This document shows, piece by piece, positions 1 to 7,387 of a DNA stretch of 10,051 bases; position 1 is the stretch's first letter, and every line of letters begins with the position of its first letter. Below the pieces are notes generated by a model. It saw only the letters and a program-made list of their open reading frames with translations. It was not told where the DNA came from and searched no databases. The DNA comes from Atopobiaceae bacterium. GTDB lineage: Bacteria; Actinomycetota; Coriobacteriia; Coriobacteriales; Atopobiaceae. Both the position numbers and the translations under genes were made by a program. The stretch covers positions 1-10,051 of the forward strand of contig JAFWLX010000188.1 of the NCBI GenBank assembly GCA_017510875.1, written 5' to 3'.

Positions 1-279
1 GCCGGGGACGCAGAAGGCCTGCAGGCCAATGCCAATAGCTGCGGCGGCGTCAGAAGCGGTCTTGCAGCCCTTCTTGACGGCGATAGCGCAGCCAAGCACA
101 TAAGCCCACTTGGCGTTCTCAAATGCGATGGACTGGATGTCCTCGGTGATGTCATAGGGGTTGAAGCCCAGGTCGGTGCAGATCTTGAGGGCTTCCTCGA
201 GGTCGGCGATACCATACTCAGCGAGCGTCTTGTTGATCTTGTCGATACGGCGCTCGTAGCCTTCGAACGTGACTGCCAT
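1..279 (-). CDS. GGGtGRT-family protein, N-terminal part (cut by window edge)
   Basis: Only the first 93 codons lie in the window. The reading frame stays open to base 1, so the gene continues to the left. The N-terminus reads MAVTFEGYERRIDKIN and continues with a long helical stretch, then KWAYVLGCAIAVKKGC at about residues 57-72 and an alanine-rich AIGIGLQAFCVPG at the visible end. I recognise this as the start of the GGGtGRT protein family (about 330 residues when complete). The motif that names the family would lie outside the window. The start is set by AAGGAG at 289-294, 9 bases before ATG. The gene sits 30 bp after the NifU-like scaffold gene on the same strand, a pairing I know from other anaerobes, so the two are probably co-transcribed. 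The biochemical role of the family is unknown to me; an iron-sulfur link is inferred only from the neighbour. Confidence 0.85.
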   Translation of the reverse strand, partial: MAVTFEGYERRIDKINKTLAEYGIADLEEALKICTDLGFNPYDITEDIQSIAFENAKWAYVLGCAIAVKKGCKTASDAAAAIGIGLQAFCVPG

Positions 280-309
280 TAAGCTCAGCTCCTTTCTTTG
301 TTGTCGAGG

Positions 310-1002
310 TTACTCTTTGCGAGGATCGATGGTCTTGGCAGGGGCATCCCACTGGCCATAGCGGCCCGTGGCGGCCTTGAGAGCGTCGTTTGCGTCGGTG
401 CCCTTCTTGACGTCGTCCATGAACTTGCCAAGGTTAAGGAACTCGAAGCCGATGATCTCGTTGTTCTCGTTAAGGGCGAGCTGGGTGATGTAGCCCTGTG
501 CGAGCTCGAGGTAACGGGCGCCCTTTGCAGAGGTGCCGTAGGTGGTGCCCACCATGGAACGAAGGCCCTTGCCAAGGTCGTCAAGGCCGGCGCCAATGGG
601 CAGGCCGTCCTCGGAGAAGGCGGTCTGGGTGCGGCCGTACACGATCTGCAGGAACAGCTCGCGCATGGCAACGTTGATGGCGTCGCACACGAGGTCGGTG
701 TTCAGAGCCTCGAGGATGGTCTTCTTGGGCAGAATCTCAGCGGCCATGGCGGCGGAGTGAGTCATGCCAGAGCAACCGATGGTCTCGACGAGAGCCTCCT
801 CGATGATGCCCTTCTTGACGTTGAGGCTGATCTTGCAGCCACCCTGCTGGGGGGCGCACCAACCGATGCCATGGGTGTAGCCGGAGATGTCCTCAAGCTG
901 CTTGGCCTGGATCCACTGACCCTCCTCGGGAATCGGTGCAGGCCCGTGGTATGCGCCCTTGGTCACGGGGCACATCTTCTCCACTTCAGACGAATACTGC
1001 AT
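310..1002 (-). CDS. NifU/IscU-like iron-sulfur cluster assembly scaffold protein
   Basis: A 230-residue protein resembling the NifU N-terminal/IscU-type scaffold family, which holds nascent Fe-S clusters on cysteines before passing them to apo-proteins in the cytoplasm. Visible cysteines are C11 (EKMCPVTKG), C49 and C56 (GWCAPQQGGC), C77 (ETIGCSGMTHSAAM) and C106. The segment around C77 matches the conserved 'GC..S.A' helix start of IscU/NifU proteins. At 230 residues it is longer than a plain IscU (about 130). The extra C-terminal half (about 130-230) contains LGKGLRSMVGTTYGTSAKGARY and ends in a charged tail. GAGGAG at 1008-1013 lies 5 bases before ATG and fixes the start. It leads the unit with the GGGtGRT gene 30 bp downstream. 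This long scaffold variant paired with GGGtGRT is a distinct lineage from classical iscU or sufU; the neighbourhood shows no cysteine desulfurase. Family assignment is confident; the client proteins are unknown. Confidence 0.85.
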   Translation of the reverse strand: MQYSSEVEKMCPVTKGAYHGPAPIPEEGQWIQAKQLEDISGYTHGIGWCAPQQGGCKISLNVKKGIIEEALVETIGCSGMTHSAAMAAEILPKKTILEALNTDLVCDAINVAMRELFLQIVYGRTQTAFSEDGLPIGAGLDDLGKGLRSMVGTTYGTSAKGARYLELAQGYITQLALNENNEIIGFEFLNLGKFMDDVKKGTDANDALKAATGRYGQWDAPAKTIDPRKE

Positions 1003-1054
1003 GAATGCTCCTCTCCATCACATCACGTGCGCACCCTCCTGTGGGAACACACTG

Positions 1055-1074
1055 AAGTCCGACATAAGTCTGAC
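1055..1074. repeat. Direct repeat AAGTCnGAC, one helical turn apart
   Basis: Two nine-base copies, AAGTCCGAC at 1055-1063 and AAGTCTGAC at 1066-1074, start 11 bases apart and differ at one position. They lie in the leader between the possible promoter and the ribosome site of the scaffold gene. Spacing of one DNA turn would suit tandem binding of a regulator, but the repeats are short and their role is inferred. Confidence 0.3.
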
Positions 1075-1093
1075 GCACGAGCGGCAGACCACG

Positions 1094-1122
1094 AACATAG
1101 TGTAGGGCAGCATGTGCGGCAA
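1094..1122 (-). promoter_or_regulatory. Possible sigma70-type promoter for the scaffold/GGGtGRT unit
   Basis: On the minus strand a TTGCCG hexamer (1117-1122) and a TATGTT hexamer (1094-1099) are separated by exactly 17 bases. Each matches the consensus at four of six positions. Transcription would begin near 1087, giving a leader of about 85 bases before the scaffold ATG. The match is modest and could be chance. Read-through from the upstream helicase gene, 184 bp away on the same strand, is the alternative. Confidence 0.3.
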
Positions 1123-1186
1123 CAGGCGAGCGGAGGCGCGGACGTTAGGAGTTGTTCGGGCAGCGTTGTTGTGCAGTCTTGACACG

Positions 1187-4100
1187 CTAGTCCTGTAGCA
1201 GCCGCAGCAGGTCATCCTTGCGCAGCGCGCCAAGCGCGCCAAGTCCGCCACCGGTGCCCACAAACTGCTCTGCCAGTTCACTTTTTGATTCCTGTAGCAC
1301 CAGGATTCGTTCCTCTATGGTGTGGGCGGCAATTACTTTATAGACCGTCACGTCGCGCGTCTGGCCTATGCGATGCGCGCGATCGGTTGCCTGGTCTTGT
1401 ACGGCCACGTTCCACCATGGGTCGGCGTGTATGACTACCGAGGCACCCACAAGGTTGAGTCCTGTACCACCTGCGCGGAGCGAGACAAGAAACACCGGTG
1501 TTTTATCGTTGTTGAACGAGTCAACCAGCTCAACACGACGGCGCTTGGGCGTGGCGCCCGTAATGGTGTAATATGCCGTACCCTCGCGGTCCAGCTTGTC
1601 GGCTATCAGCGAGAGAAAGCTCGTAAACTGCGAGAACACCAGCACCTTTGCCCGTGCGTCTATGGCCGACGAAACCAGCTGCCAGATGGCATCGAGCTTG
1701 CAGCTGCCGCCGTCGTAGTCCTCGTACACCAGGCGTGGGTCGCAGCACAGCTGGCGCAGACGCGTTATCTCGGCCAGTACCTGCATGCGGTTGGCTCCCC
1801 AGTCCTGCTCTTGGCTCTGCGTCAGCGACATGCGCAGCGCCTGCTCGCGCGCTGCGTAGAGCTCAAGCTGCGTGCGCCCCATCTGGCAGGTCACCACCTG
1901 CTCGAGCTTGTCAGGAAGGTCGTCAAGCACCTGCGATTTCAGGCGTCTGAGCACAAAGGGTGCGGTGGCTGCGCGCAGCGTACGCGCGGCGTTCTCGTCG
2001 CCCTCGGAAATGGGCAGCTCGTAGCGCTCCCTAAAGTGATCAAAGCCGCCCAGCAAGCCCGGCATGAGAAAGTCAAAGATGCTCCACAGCTCTGACAGGC
2101 GATTTTCTATGGGCGTGCCCGTAAGCGCAAAGCGATGCTTGGCCCGCAGCGCCTTTACTGCACGTGCAGCAAGAGTCTGATAGTTTTTGATGTACTGCGC
2201 CTCGTCGAGAATCACCGTCCACAGGCGCATGCCCGCATAGTCCTCAATATCGCGTCGCAGCAGGTCGTAGGAGGTCACCAGCACCTCGTGGCCCCGCTCG
2301 CGCCGAATGAGGCCACGCTCCTTCACATCGCCTACCACGGCAACTACGTTCATCTGCGGAGCAAACTTCTCAAACTCGGCCACCCAGTTGTACACCAGAG
2401 AGGCGGGGCACACCACCAGCGTGGTGCCTTGGCCACGGCGGGAGAGGAGCATGGATATGACCTGTACGGACTTGCCTAGGCCCATCTCGTCGGCAAGAAC
2501 ACCGCCAAAGCCCATGTCCAAAAGCGCACTTAGCCACCTGAATCCCGTCACTTGGTATGGACGCAGCTTGTCCGCCACCTGTGCGGGCGCCTCAAGGCTT
2601 TGGGTATCCACCGAGCGAAACTGCTGCAGACACTCCTCAAACGAGGCGTCCTTCTCTTGGTCCGTTATGAGCGTGTCAAGCAGAAACGCCTTGTACGAGG
2701 GAATCTGCACCACACCGCCCGAAAGCCGCTCGGCATCAAGCCCTAGCTCGTCAACCACCCGGGCTGCCTCTGCAAACTCGTCTTGGCCTAGCTCTAGGAA
2801 AGAGCCGTCGCTCAGGCGATGGTAGCGCTTGCGCTGGCTATAGCTGGCAAGTACCGCGTGAAGCTCGGAGAGGGGCAGGTCATCCGTGCTCACACAGAGG
2901 TCGATAAGGCCCGAGCGTGAGGTCGCACGCATATGCACACGTGGTGTTCGCCGCGTGGAGATGTTCCTGAACGCCTCTGTTGCACGCACCTCACCCAGAC
3001 GCGAGAGCTCGGCCACGCCCTCGTACACGATGCGCGCAACTGATTCTGTATCAGGCCTGCTCACCAAGGCATCAGACGCTCGCACGGTGGTGAAGTAACG
3101 CATGACTACGGTGCGTGCATCGGCCTCGCGTCGCGCGTCGCGCACCAGGCTCTCGTCGCTTTGGCCACGGTCAAATAGCCGTACCGTCTTCTTGCCGTAG
3201 CTGGCAAGCGCGTTGCAGGTAACCGATGGTCCCGCGCAGTCAAGCACAAACGTAAGACGCAGGGGCTCTGGCCGCAGGGCATCCAGCTCGGGAGGCATCA
3301 GAACGGGCAGGGCCTCCTCGACAGAAGGAAGCGCCAGCGCGCAAAAGCGACGGGCGTCCTCGGCCGACATAAGCAGCTCGCCCACTTGGCTGCAGTACAC
3401 CTGCTGCAAAAATGGCGCTGCGCCTAAGGTGCGTTCCGAGCAGCGCAAAAGCTGCCCATCCTGTATCGCATACAGATGCTCGCCTGTTGAGAAGACCTCT
3501 AGCGAACCCTTGCGCACCAGCTCAAACGCATCGGTCCCTACGCTTTTGAGCTCAACGGAGACCTCTGGGTCGCCGTCTGTGACAAATAGCTTGCAGGGCT
3601 CGCCCGATCGCAGCCCGCTTGTCTCGTACAACACCGTGCGGCCAAGCAGCAGCTGCAGCAGCTCGTCAATCTCGGGCGGGGAGAGACGCAGCTCCTTGCC
3701 TATGGCAAGCGACGAGCCCGCCGTTGAATAGACGTGCCCAAACGCGCGTGTGCCGGCATAGGTGCGCCGGTTTCGTACGCAGCGGCACACAAAGCGCACG
3801 AGCTCGCGGTCATCCTCCGCAAACGCATCGAGGGTGTGCGTAAAGGCCAGCCGCTTGCCGTATTCAAAGAAGTCGCCTGCACTTAGGTGTGATTCAAAGT
3901 CGCTTAGGTCGCGCACTACATACACGCTGCCCCGTCCCTCAAGCTTGAGGCCAAAGAACAGGTCGTTGTCGCGCAGCAGGCGCGGTATTACGCGCACAGG
4001 TGCCGCAGGTCCTGCCTGCGCAACGGCAGTGCGGGGGCGTGCCGCACGGGCAATGCGATCGAGAAATGACGTCATTGCTGACGAGGTCGTTACGTGGCGT

Positions 4101-4429
4101 AGCTGACTGTAGCCTTCGTAGAGCTCACCGTGGCGGTTGAAGTCGAGTGCCAAGGCAATGCTGTGTTTGCAAGGACCCAAGAACCGGCGCGCGGCCGGGC
4201 AACTGCAGTCATACGAGAAGACCTCGTCGGTCGACTCGTCAATGGTGATGGATGTCTCGTAGCTGTCAGCATAGCCCGAGGCGCTGTCCACATGAGCGCA
4301 AAGATGCGTAAGACTACCTTCGTAGCTGCAGCTTCTGTCCCAAAAGCGACCTTCGCGCTGTGCAATGATGCGCGCCCTGCCCATGATGGCGGGGCGGCAG
4401 GCGCTCTCTAGGGCTTGCTCGCTAATCAT
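1187..4429 (-). CDS. SWIM zinc-finger SNF2-family DNA-dependent ATPase / helicase-like protein
   Basis: A 1080-residue SNF2 superfamily 2 ATPase, likely translocating on duplex DNA to remodel protein-DNA complexes or assist transcription or repair. A SWIM zinc-binding motif CxC-x9-CxH is at C75, C77, C87, H89. Residues about 110-600 match the bacterial SNF2-associated region by position and general character. The motor follows: RPYQVTGFRWL (623-633), Walker A DEMGLGKS (647-654), Walker B DEAQ (742-745), LTGTPIEN (769-776), then the second lobe with VFSQFTSF (931-938), SLRAGGTGLNL (983-993) and the arginine-finger motif QATDRAHRIGQ (1013-1023). All catalytic motifs look intact and length is normal for the SWIM-SNF2 class. 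AAGGAG at 4440-4445 sits 10 bases before ATG. It has its own promoter in the divergent region and no obvious functional partner. Some SNF2 proteins belong to defence systems, but nothing nearby supports that. The exact in vivo role is not deducible. Confidence 0.95.
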   Translation of the reverse strand: MISEQALESACRPAIMGRARIIAQREGRFWDRSCSYEGSLTHLCAHVDSASGYADSYETSITIDESTDEVFSYDCSCPAARRFLGPCKHSIALALDFNRHGELYEGYSQLRHVTTSSAMTSFLDRIARAARPRTAVAQAGPAAPVRVIPRLLRDNDLFFGLKLEGRGSVYVVRDLSDFESHLSAGDFFEYGKRLAFTHTLDAFAEDDRELVRFVCRCVRNRRTYAGTRAFGHVYSTAGSSLAIGKELRLSPPEIDELLQLLLGRTVLYETSGLRSGEPCKLFVTDGDPEVSVELKSVGTDAFELVRKGSLEVFSTGEHLYAIQDGQLLRCSERTLGAAPFLQQVYCSQVGELLMSAEDARRFCALALPSVEEALPVLMPPELDALRPEPLRLTFVLDCAGPSVTCNALASYGKKTVRLFDRGQSDESLVRDARREADARTVVMRYFTTVRASDALVSRPDTESVARIVYEGVAELSRLGEVRATEAFRNISTRRTPRVHMRATSRSGLIDLCVSTDDLPLSELHAVLASYSQRKRYHRLSDGSFLELGQDEFAEAARVVDELGLDAERLSGGVVQIPSYKAFLLDTLITDQEKDASFEECLQQFRSVDTQSLEAPAQVADKLRPYQVTGFRWLSALLDMGFGGVLADEMGLGKSVQVISMLLSRRGQGTTLVVCPASLVYNWVAEFEKFAPQMNVVAVVGDVKERGLIRRERGHEVLVTSYDLLRRDIEDYAGMRLWTVILDEAQYIKNYQTLAARAVKALRAKHRFALTGTPIENRLSELWSIFDFLMPGLLGGFDHFRERYELPISEGDENAARTLRAATAPFVLRRLKSQVLDDLPDKLEQVVTCQMGRTQLELYAAREQALRMSLTQSQEQDWGANRMQVLAEITRLRQLCCDPRLVYEDYDGGSCKLDAIWQLVSSAIDARAKVLVFSQFTSFLSLIADKLDREGTAYYTITGATPKRRRVELVDSFNNDKTPVFLVSLRAGGTGLNLVGASVVIHADPWWNVAVQDQATDRAHRIGQTRDVTVYKVIAAHTIEERILVLQESKSELAEQFVGTGGGLGALGALRKDDLLRLLQD

Positions 4430-4524
4430 TGCGTAGCTTCTCCTTCAGGTGTGCTCCGAGCGTTAGCGCCTGCGTCCACCTCTCGTGCAGACTGCCCATC
4501 TGACCCCAATACCAATATGTCATG

Positions 4525-4539
4525 CGAATGCCGCATTCG
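4525..4539. promoter_or_regulatory. Perfect 15-bp palindrome at the helicase transcription start (possible operator)
   Basis: CGAATGC-C-GCATTCG is a perfect 7-1-7 inverted repeat. It begins five bases downstream of the helicase -10 box, so it covers the expected transcription start (about 4537). This is a common position for a repressor site. It loosely resembles a GAA..TTC-type operator, but the spacing does not fit the actinobacterial LexA consensus GAAC-N4-GTTC. The binding protein is unknown. Confidence 0.5.
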
Positions 4540-4543
4540 GAAA

Positions 4544-4571
4544 ATTATACGTTCAAACGGGGTTGACCAAA
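4544..4571 (-). promoter_or_regulatory. Promoter of the SWIM-SNF2 gene
   Basis: A perfect TATAAT lies on the minus strand at 4544-4549. The best -35 candidate is TTTGGT (4566-4571, spacer 16) or TTGGTC (4565-4570, spacer 15), so the -35 is weak. An imperfect dyad TCAA...TTGA (4553-4566) fills the spacer. The resulting leader before the helicase ATG is about 108 bases. Confidence 0.55.
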
Positions 4572-4607
4572 CTTGCTGGTGCTACGGTCGTACAGAGAAA
4601 TCATGCT

Positions 4608-4642
4608 GGCTTGCTTGGGTCCCTGGCTTGCCTTGGGTCCCT
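4608..4642. repeat. Tandem duplication (17 + 18 bp) abutting a -10 box
   Basis: GGCTTGCTTGGGTCCCT at 4608-4624 is followed at once by GGCTTGCCTTGGGTCCCT at 4625-4642. The two units are identical except for one inserted C. The second copy ends on the first T of the rightward TATAAT. The duplication occupies the place where a -35 element should be, so it probably changes promoter spacing or supplies paired binding sites. It looks like a recent slippage or duplication product. Confidence 0.8.
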
Positions 4643-4647
4643 ATAAT
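4642..4647 (+). promoter_or_regulatory. -10 box of the DUF554 gene promoter
   Basis: A perfect TATAAT on the plus strand would start transcription near 4654, about 50 bases before the chosen start codon. No good -35 hexamer is present at 16-18 bases. TTGGGT at 4615-4620 is 21 bases away. This suggests an activator-dependent or weak promoter. Its position also argues against the in-frame upstream starts at 4573 (TTG) and 4603 (ATG). Confidence 0.5.
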
Positions 4648-4704
4648 GGTGGGGCGGCATGGCTGTACGTGACCGGTGAGGCCACAATTGAGAAAGACAT
4701 GGGT

Positions 4705-5421
4705 ATGGTGATCTTTGGTGCCCTGATAAACGGGCTCGAGGCCTTTGTTGGCGGCATACTTGGCTTGGTGTTCAGGCGCTGGGTCTCGGACGATCTGGGG
4801 GACTTCCTGCTCAAGGGCCAGGGTCTGTGCGTGATTCTCGTTGCAGTGCAGGGCATGGCGGGCGAGGGAAACATCTCGGTGGTAACGCTTGCCGTTGCCA
4901 TTGGTGCCGCCCTGGGCTATGCGCTAGACCTCGATAGAGCTATCCGCCGTCTGGGAGATTGGGTGCAGTCGCGTCTTGACGCGCTGCTTGCCGGAAGCGA
5001 ACGCTTTGGCAGCTTCTCCGAGGGGTTTGTGACCTCGACGCTCTTTACCTGCACGGGCGCCATGGCCATTGTGGGTTCGCTTGAGAGCGGTCTCTCGCTC
5101 GATCACTCGACGCTTATAGCTAAGGGCGTCATTGACCTGGTGGTCTGCATTCCCATGGCGGCAACCATGGGCATAGGTGTGCCCTTTTGCGGCGTGTCGC
5201 TTCTGGTGTACGAGTCGGTACTCAGCCTTGCGGCCAGTGCCTTGGGGCCGCTTTTGACCGATATGGTCATTGCCCAGATGTCGGTAACGGGCTCCATGCT
5301 GCTGTTTGCCGTGGGAACCAACCTGCTTGGCGTCACCGACATTAAGGTGGCAAACCTGCTACCTGCGGCGTTTATGCCCATAGTGCTGGTGCCCATCATG
5401 CAGCTTGTGGTTGGCATCTAG
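4705..5421 (+). CDS. DUF554 family integral membrane protein (YqgA/YdfK-like)
   Basis: A 238-residue very hydrophobic protein of the DUF554 family, whose transported substrate or activity is unknown. Likely membrane segments lie near residues 2-23, 40-52, 58-74, 107-126, 138-161, 163-181, 186-209 and 216-237. The diagnostic stretch is FVTSTLFTCTGAMAIVGSLE (about 108-127), the family's 'F..aslLfc.GaMaivGsl..Gl' signature, followed by STLIAKGVIDLVV. The frame is open from 4573, but that extension precedes the -10 box and includes the tandem duplication, so it is not coding. GAGAAAG at 4690-4696 is 8 bases before ATG 4705 and only 2 before ATG 4699. MVIFGALIN also matches the usual family N-terminus, so I chose 4705; 4699 (240 residues) remains possible. 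The RyR-domain gene follows 97 bp downstream on the same strand and may be co-transcribed. No function beyond a membrane role can be claimed. Confidence 0.85.
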   Translation: MVIFGALINGLEAFVGGILGLVFRRWVSDDLGDFLLKGQGLCVILVAVQGMAGEGNISVVTLAVAIGAALGYALDLDRAIRRLGDWVQSRLDALLAGSERFGSFSEGFVTSTLFTCTGAMAIVGSLESGLSLDHSTLIAKGVIDLVVCIPMAATMGIGVPFCGVSLLVYESVLSLAASALGPLLTDMVIAQMSVTGSMLLFAVGTNLLGVTDIKVANLLPAAFMPIVLVPIMQLVVGI

Positions 5422-5443
5422 TGCAAATGGCCTGTCCCGCAAC

Positions 5444-5457
5444 AAAGGGCGCCCTTT
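5444..5457. repeat. Perfect 14-bp palindrome between DUF554 and RyR-domain genes
   Basis: AAAGGGCGCCCTTT is self-complementary with no spacer. It lies 22 bases after the DUF554 stop and about 60 before the next start. As RNA it would form a tight stem with essentially no free loop and has only a three-T tail, so it is a weak terminator at best. As DNA it could bind a dimeric regulator. I see no convincing promoter in the 97-bp gap. Confidence 0.45.
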
Positions 5458-5518
5458 ACCGTCGTCGGCTTATTCTTTGTGCGGTAAGCTGGTGCAGCCA
5501 GTCAATCGAGGGGTGATC

Positions 5519-7369
5519 ATGAAGAAGCTTGTGGCGATTGTTGACCGATACTTCTTTTGGATAGCGTTGGTGGCGGTGTGTTGCGCCATTGTGGGCGGGT
5601 ACATGCTTTTTGACATCCAGTCCAACGGGTCACTCATCACCGAGCCGCTCGAGCCAATTTGGCGCGGCATCAAGACCTTGTGGGGCGTCGATGGCTACAA
5701 GTACAAGCTGAGCGATCTTAAGACCTGGCACCAGTACGTTGGCTACGCGCTCTATGAGTTTGGGCGCATCTTGGGCTTTCTGGTGTTCTTCCGTGCCATG
5801 GCGTCGCTGATCAGCACGTCGTTCTCTACGTTGAAAGCTCGTCATAAGGTGATGAGAGGCATCAAGAGGGGAGAGAACGTCGTAGCCGTTCATGGCGACT
5901 CCTCATATGCCGATGTGCTCATCAGAAACCTAACCAACAGGGGTATGACGGTCACTTTTTCTGACAAACGCCTGCTCAATCATCTAGGAGCAGACTATGC
6001 GGGAGATCTTCAGGAGCTGTCGGTGACCCTTGCAGCGCCCAGCCAAGTCATCCTCTTTGACAAGGATAGCGAGGCCGTCGAGTTTCTTGACGAGACCAGT
6101 GCGCACATGAACGAGGATGCCCATATTTACGTCCACCTTGACGATATCTCTACCGAGGGCATGATGGACGAGCGCATATCGCTGATTTCCATGCCCGAGA
6201 TCTGTGCCCAGCTCTATTGGGAAAACTATCCCATCTATCCAAGGGGTGCGGTTGCAGACGTGGCGGCATCGCTTGTTGACGTGCCGCATGCGGGTCCTGT
6301 GCACCGTGTGGTGCTGGTGGGCGAGGGGGACTTTACCGAGTGCATTTTGGAGCAGGCCCTGCTTACCAATATCTTTGATGTGCCCGGTGGGGTGCGCTAC
6401 GACGTGCTGGGTAGTCTCCACGAGTGGCAGATGATGCATCCCGGGCTTGCCATGGCCCTTGAGACCAACAACGACGAGTTGTATTTTCATATGGGTGCAT
6501 GGTACGAGCACAGAGATCTGCTCTACAATGCCGATCGCATCATTTTGTGCGGGGATGTATCGGACAACATCCGCATAGCTAACGAGCTGCAACAGGAGCC
6601 TATCCGTGCGCTCCATGTGCGGGCGGACGGCGAGAGCGGATTGCGAATCATGGGTCGCTCAAAGCCCGGCAGCGCAGGCCCTGAGCATGTAGAGGTCTTT
6701 GGTACCAAGCAGCAGATCTGCACCTTTGGGATAATTCTGCAAGACTACGTGCACGAACGTGGCAAGCTACGTGACATCATCTACGGCTTGGGCACACCTC
6801 GCTGTAACGCCTGCCCGTGCTTTGACTTTTCTGGCATACCCAACGTTCCACGGGATTGGGGCATTACAGACGAGGACCGCGAGGCCATTCGCGACGCACG
6901 CCTCGAGCGCATGCACGACCAGGGCACAGATGCAATCTCGAAGTGTCTGACCTGCCCGAACTTTAGCAACGAGTGGACGGCGTATGACGGCTTTACCCGC
7001 AGGTCAAACTATGCGGTGGCGGCACATGACGGGCAGAAGTTCCGCCTGTTGCGCCTGTTGGGCATACCTGTGAGCCATGCGATGAGCGTGCAGGAAGAGA
7101 TTGAGGGCTATCAGAATCTGCCCCGGCGTACGCGCGATGCTCTGCAGGAGATAGAGCACATTCGCTGGTGTCGCTTCCACTTCTTGAACGGTTGGACCTA
7201 TGCGTCTGGCAAGAAGAATAAGCGTATGCGTACGCATCCAGACCTGCTGCCGTACTGGAGCCTGCAGACCGACCGGTCCAAAGACGCGGATGCGTATCTT
7301 AACTTGTGCCTAATGATTCGCAGCCCCGAGGAGGAGCAAGAGTTCGATCGCATCTGGCTGGGGAAGTAG
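5519..7369 (+). CDS. Membrane-anchored TrkA-N-like/RyR-domain protein with a cysteine cluster
   Basis: A 616-residue protein of unusual architecture. Hydrophobic segments at about 11-31 and 73-98 make a two-helix anchor. A Rossmann-like domain begins near 118 (GENVVAVHGDSSYAD), resembling TrkA-N/RCK folds but without a clear GxGxxG. A second begins near 260 (HRVVLVGEGDFTECILEQALL). A cysteine cluster follows: C429-x2-C432-x-C434, then 41 residues to C476-x2-C479, fit for zinc or an iron-sulfur cluster. The C-terminus (about 536-600) matches the RyR domain: EHIRW (546-550), NGW (557-559), HPDLLPYWSL (573-582) and a following KDAD. GAGGGG at 5508-5513 lies 5 bases before ATG; the in-frame extension back to 5405 overlaps DUF554 and is rejected. 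RyR domains are named after ryanodine receptors. Bacterial copies often accompany TrkA-type folds, and comparative work has proposed ligand (nucleotide-like) sensing. A sensor or channel-regulator role is inference; no pore is visible. Confidence 0.8.
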   Translation: MKKLVAIVDRYFFWIALVAVCCAIVGGYMLFDIQSNGSLITEPLEPIWRGIKTLWGVDGYKYKLSDLKTWHQYVGYALYEFGRILGFLVFFRAMASLISTSFSTLKARHKVMRGIKRGENVVAVHGDSSYADVLIRNLTNRGMTVTFSDKRLLNHLGADYAGDLQELSVTLAAPSQVILFDKDSEAVEFLDETSAHMNEDAHIYVHLDDISTEGMMDERISLISMPEICAQLYWENYPIYPRGAVADVAASLVDVPHAGPVHRVVLVGEGDFTECILEQALLTNIFDVPGGVRYDVLGSLHEWQMMHPGLAMALETNNDELYFHMGAWYEHRDLLYNADRIILCGDVSDNIRIANELQQEPIRALHVRADGESGLRIMGRSKPGSAGPEHVEVFGTKQQICTFGIILQDYVHERGKLRDIIYGLGTPRCNACPCFDFSGIPNVPRDWGITDEDREAIRDARLERMHDQGTDAISKCLTCPNFSNEWTAYDGFTRRSNYAVAAHDGQKFRLLRLLGIPVSHAMSVQEEIEGYQNLPRRTRDALQEIEHIRWCRFHFLNGWTYASGKKNKRMRTHPDLLPYWSLQTDRSKDADAYLNLCLMIRSPEEEQEFDRIWLGK

Positions 7370-7387
7370 AGGCTGATTAGTGAAATA

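Noticed and set aside
298..1182. Long plus-strand open frame (294 residues) opposite the scaffold gene
   Set aside because: It is antisense to a clear NifU-like gene. Its composition is a by-product of GC-rich third positions and it has no recognisable domain.
1018..1281. Minus-strand 87-residue frame covering the gap between helicase and scaffold genes
   Set aside because: It overlaps the helicase 3' end out of frame, lacks a good ribosome site and has an unlikely, cysteine- and arginine-rich composition. The short frame MSDFSVFPQEGAHVM within the leader also lacks a ribosome site.
1187..4429. SNF2 ATPase as part of an anti-phage defence system
   Set aside because: No nuclease, methyltransferase, phospholipase D or other defence partner is adjacent, and SWIM-SNF2 proteins are common chromosomal genes.
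4589..4669. Distant inverted repeat CGTACAG (4589-4595) / CTGTACG (4663-4669) flanking the DUF554 -10 box
   Set aside because: The arms are only seven bases and about 67 bases apart, which is expected by chance at this scale.
4573..4704. N-terminal extension of the DUF554 frame
   Set aside because: It begins upstream of the TATAAT box, includes the tandem duplication, and does not match the usual family N-terminus.
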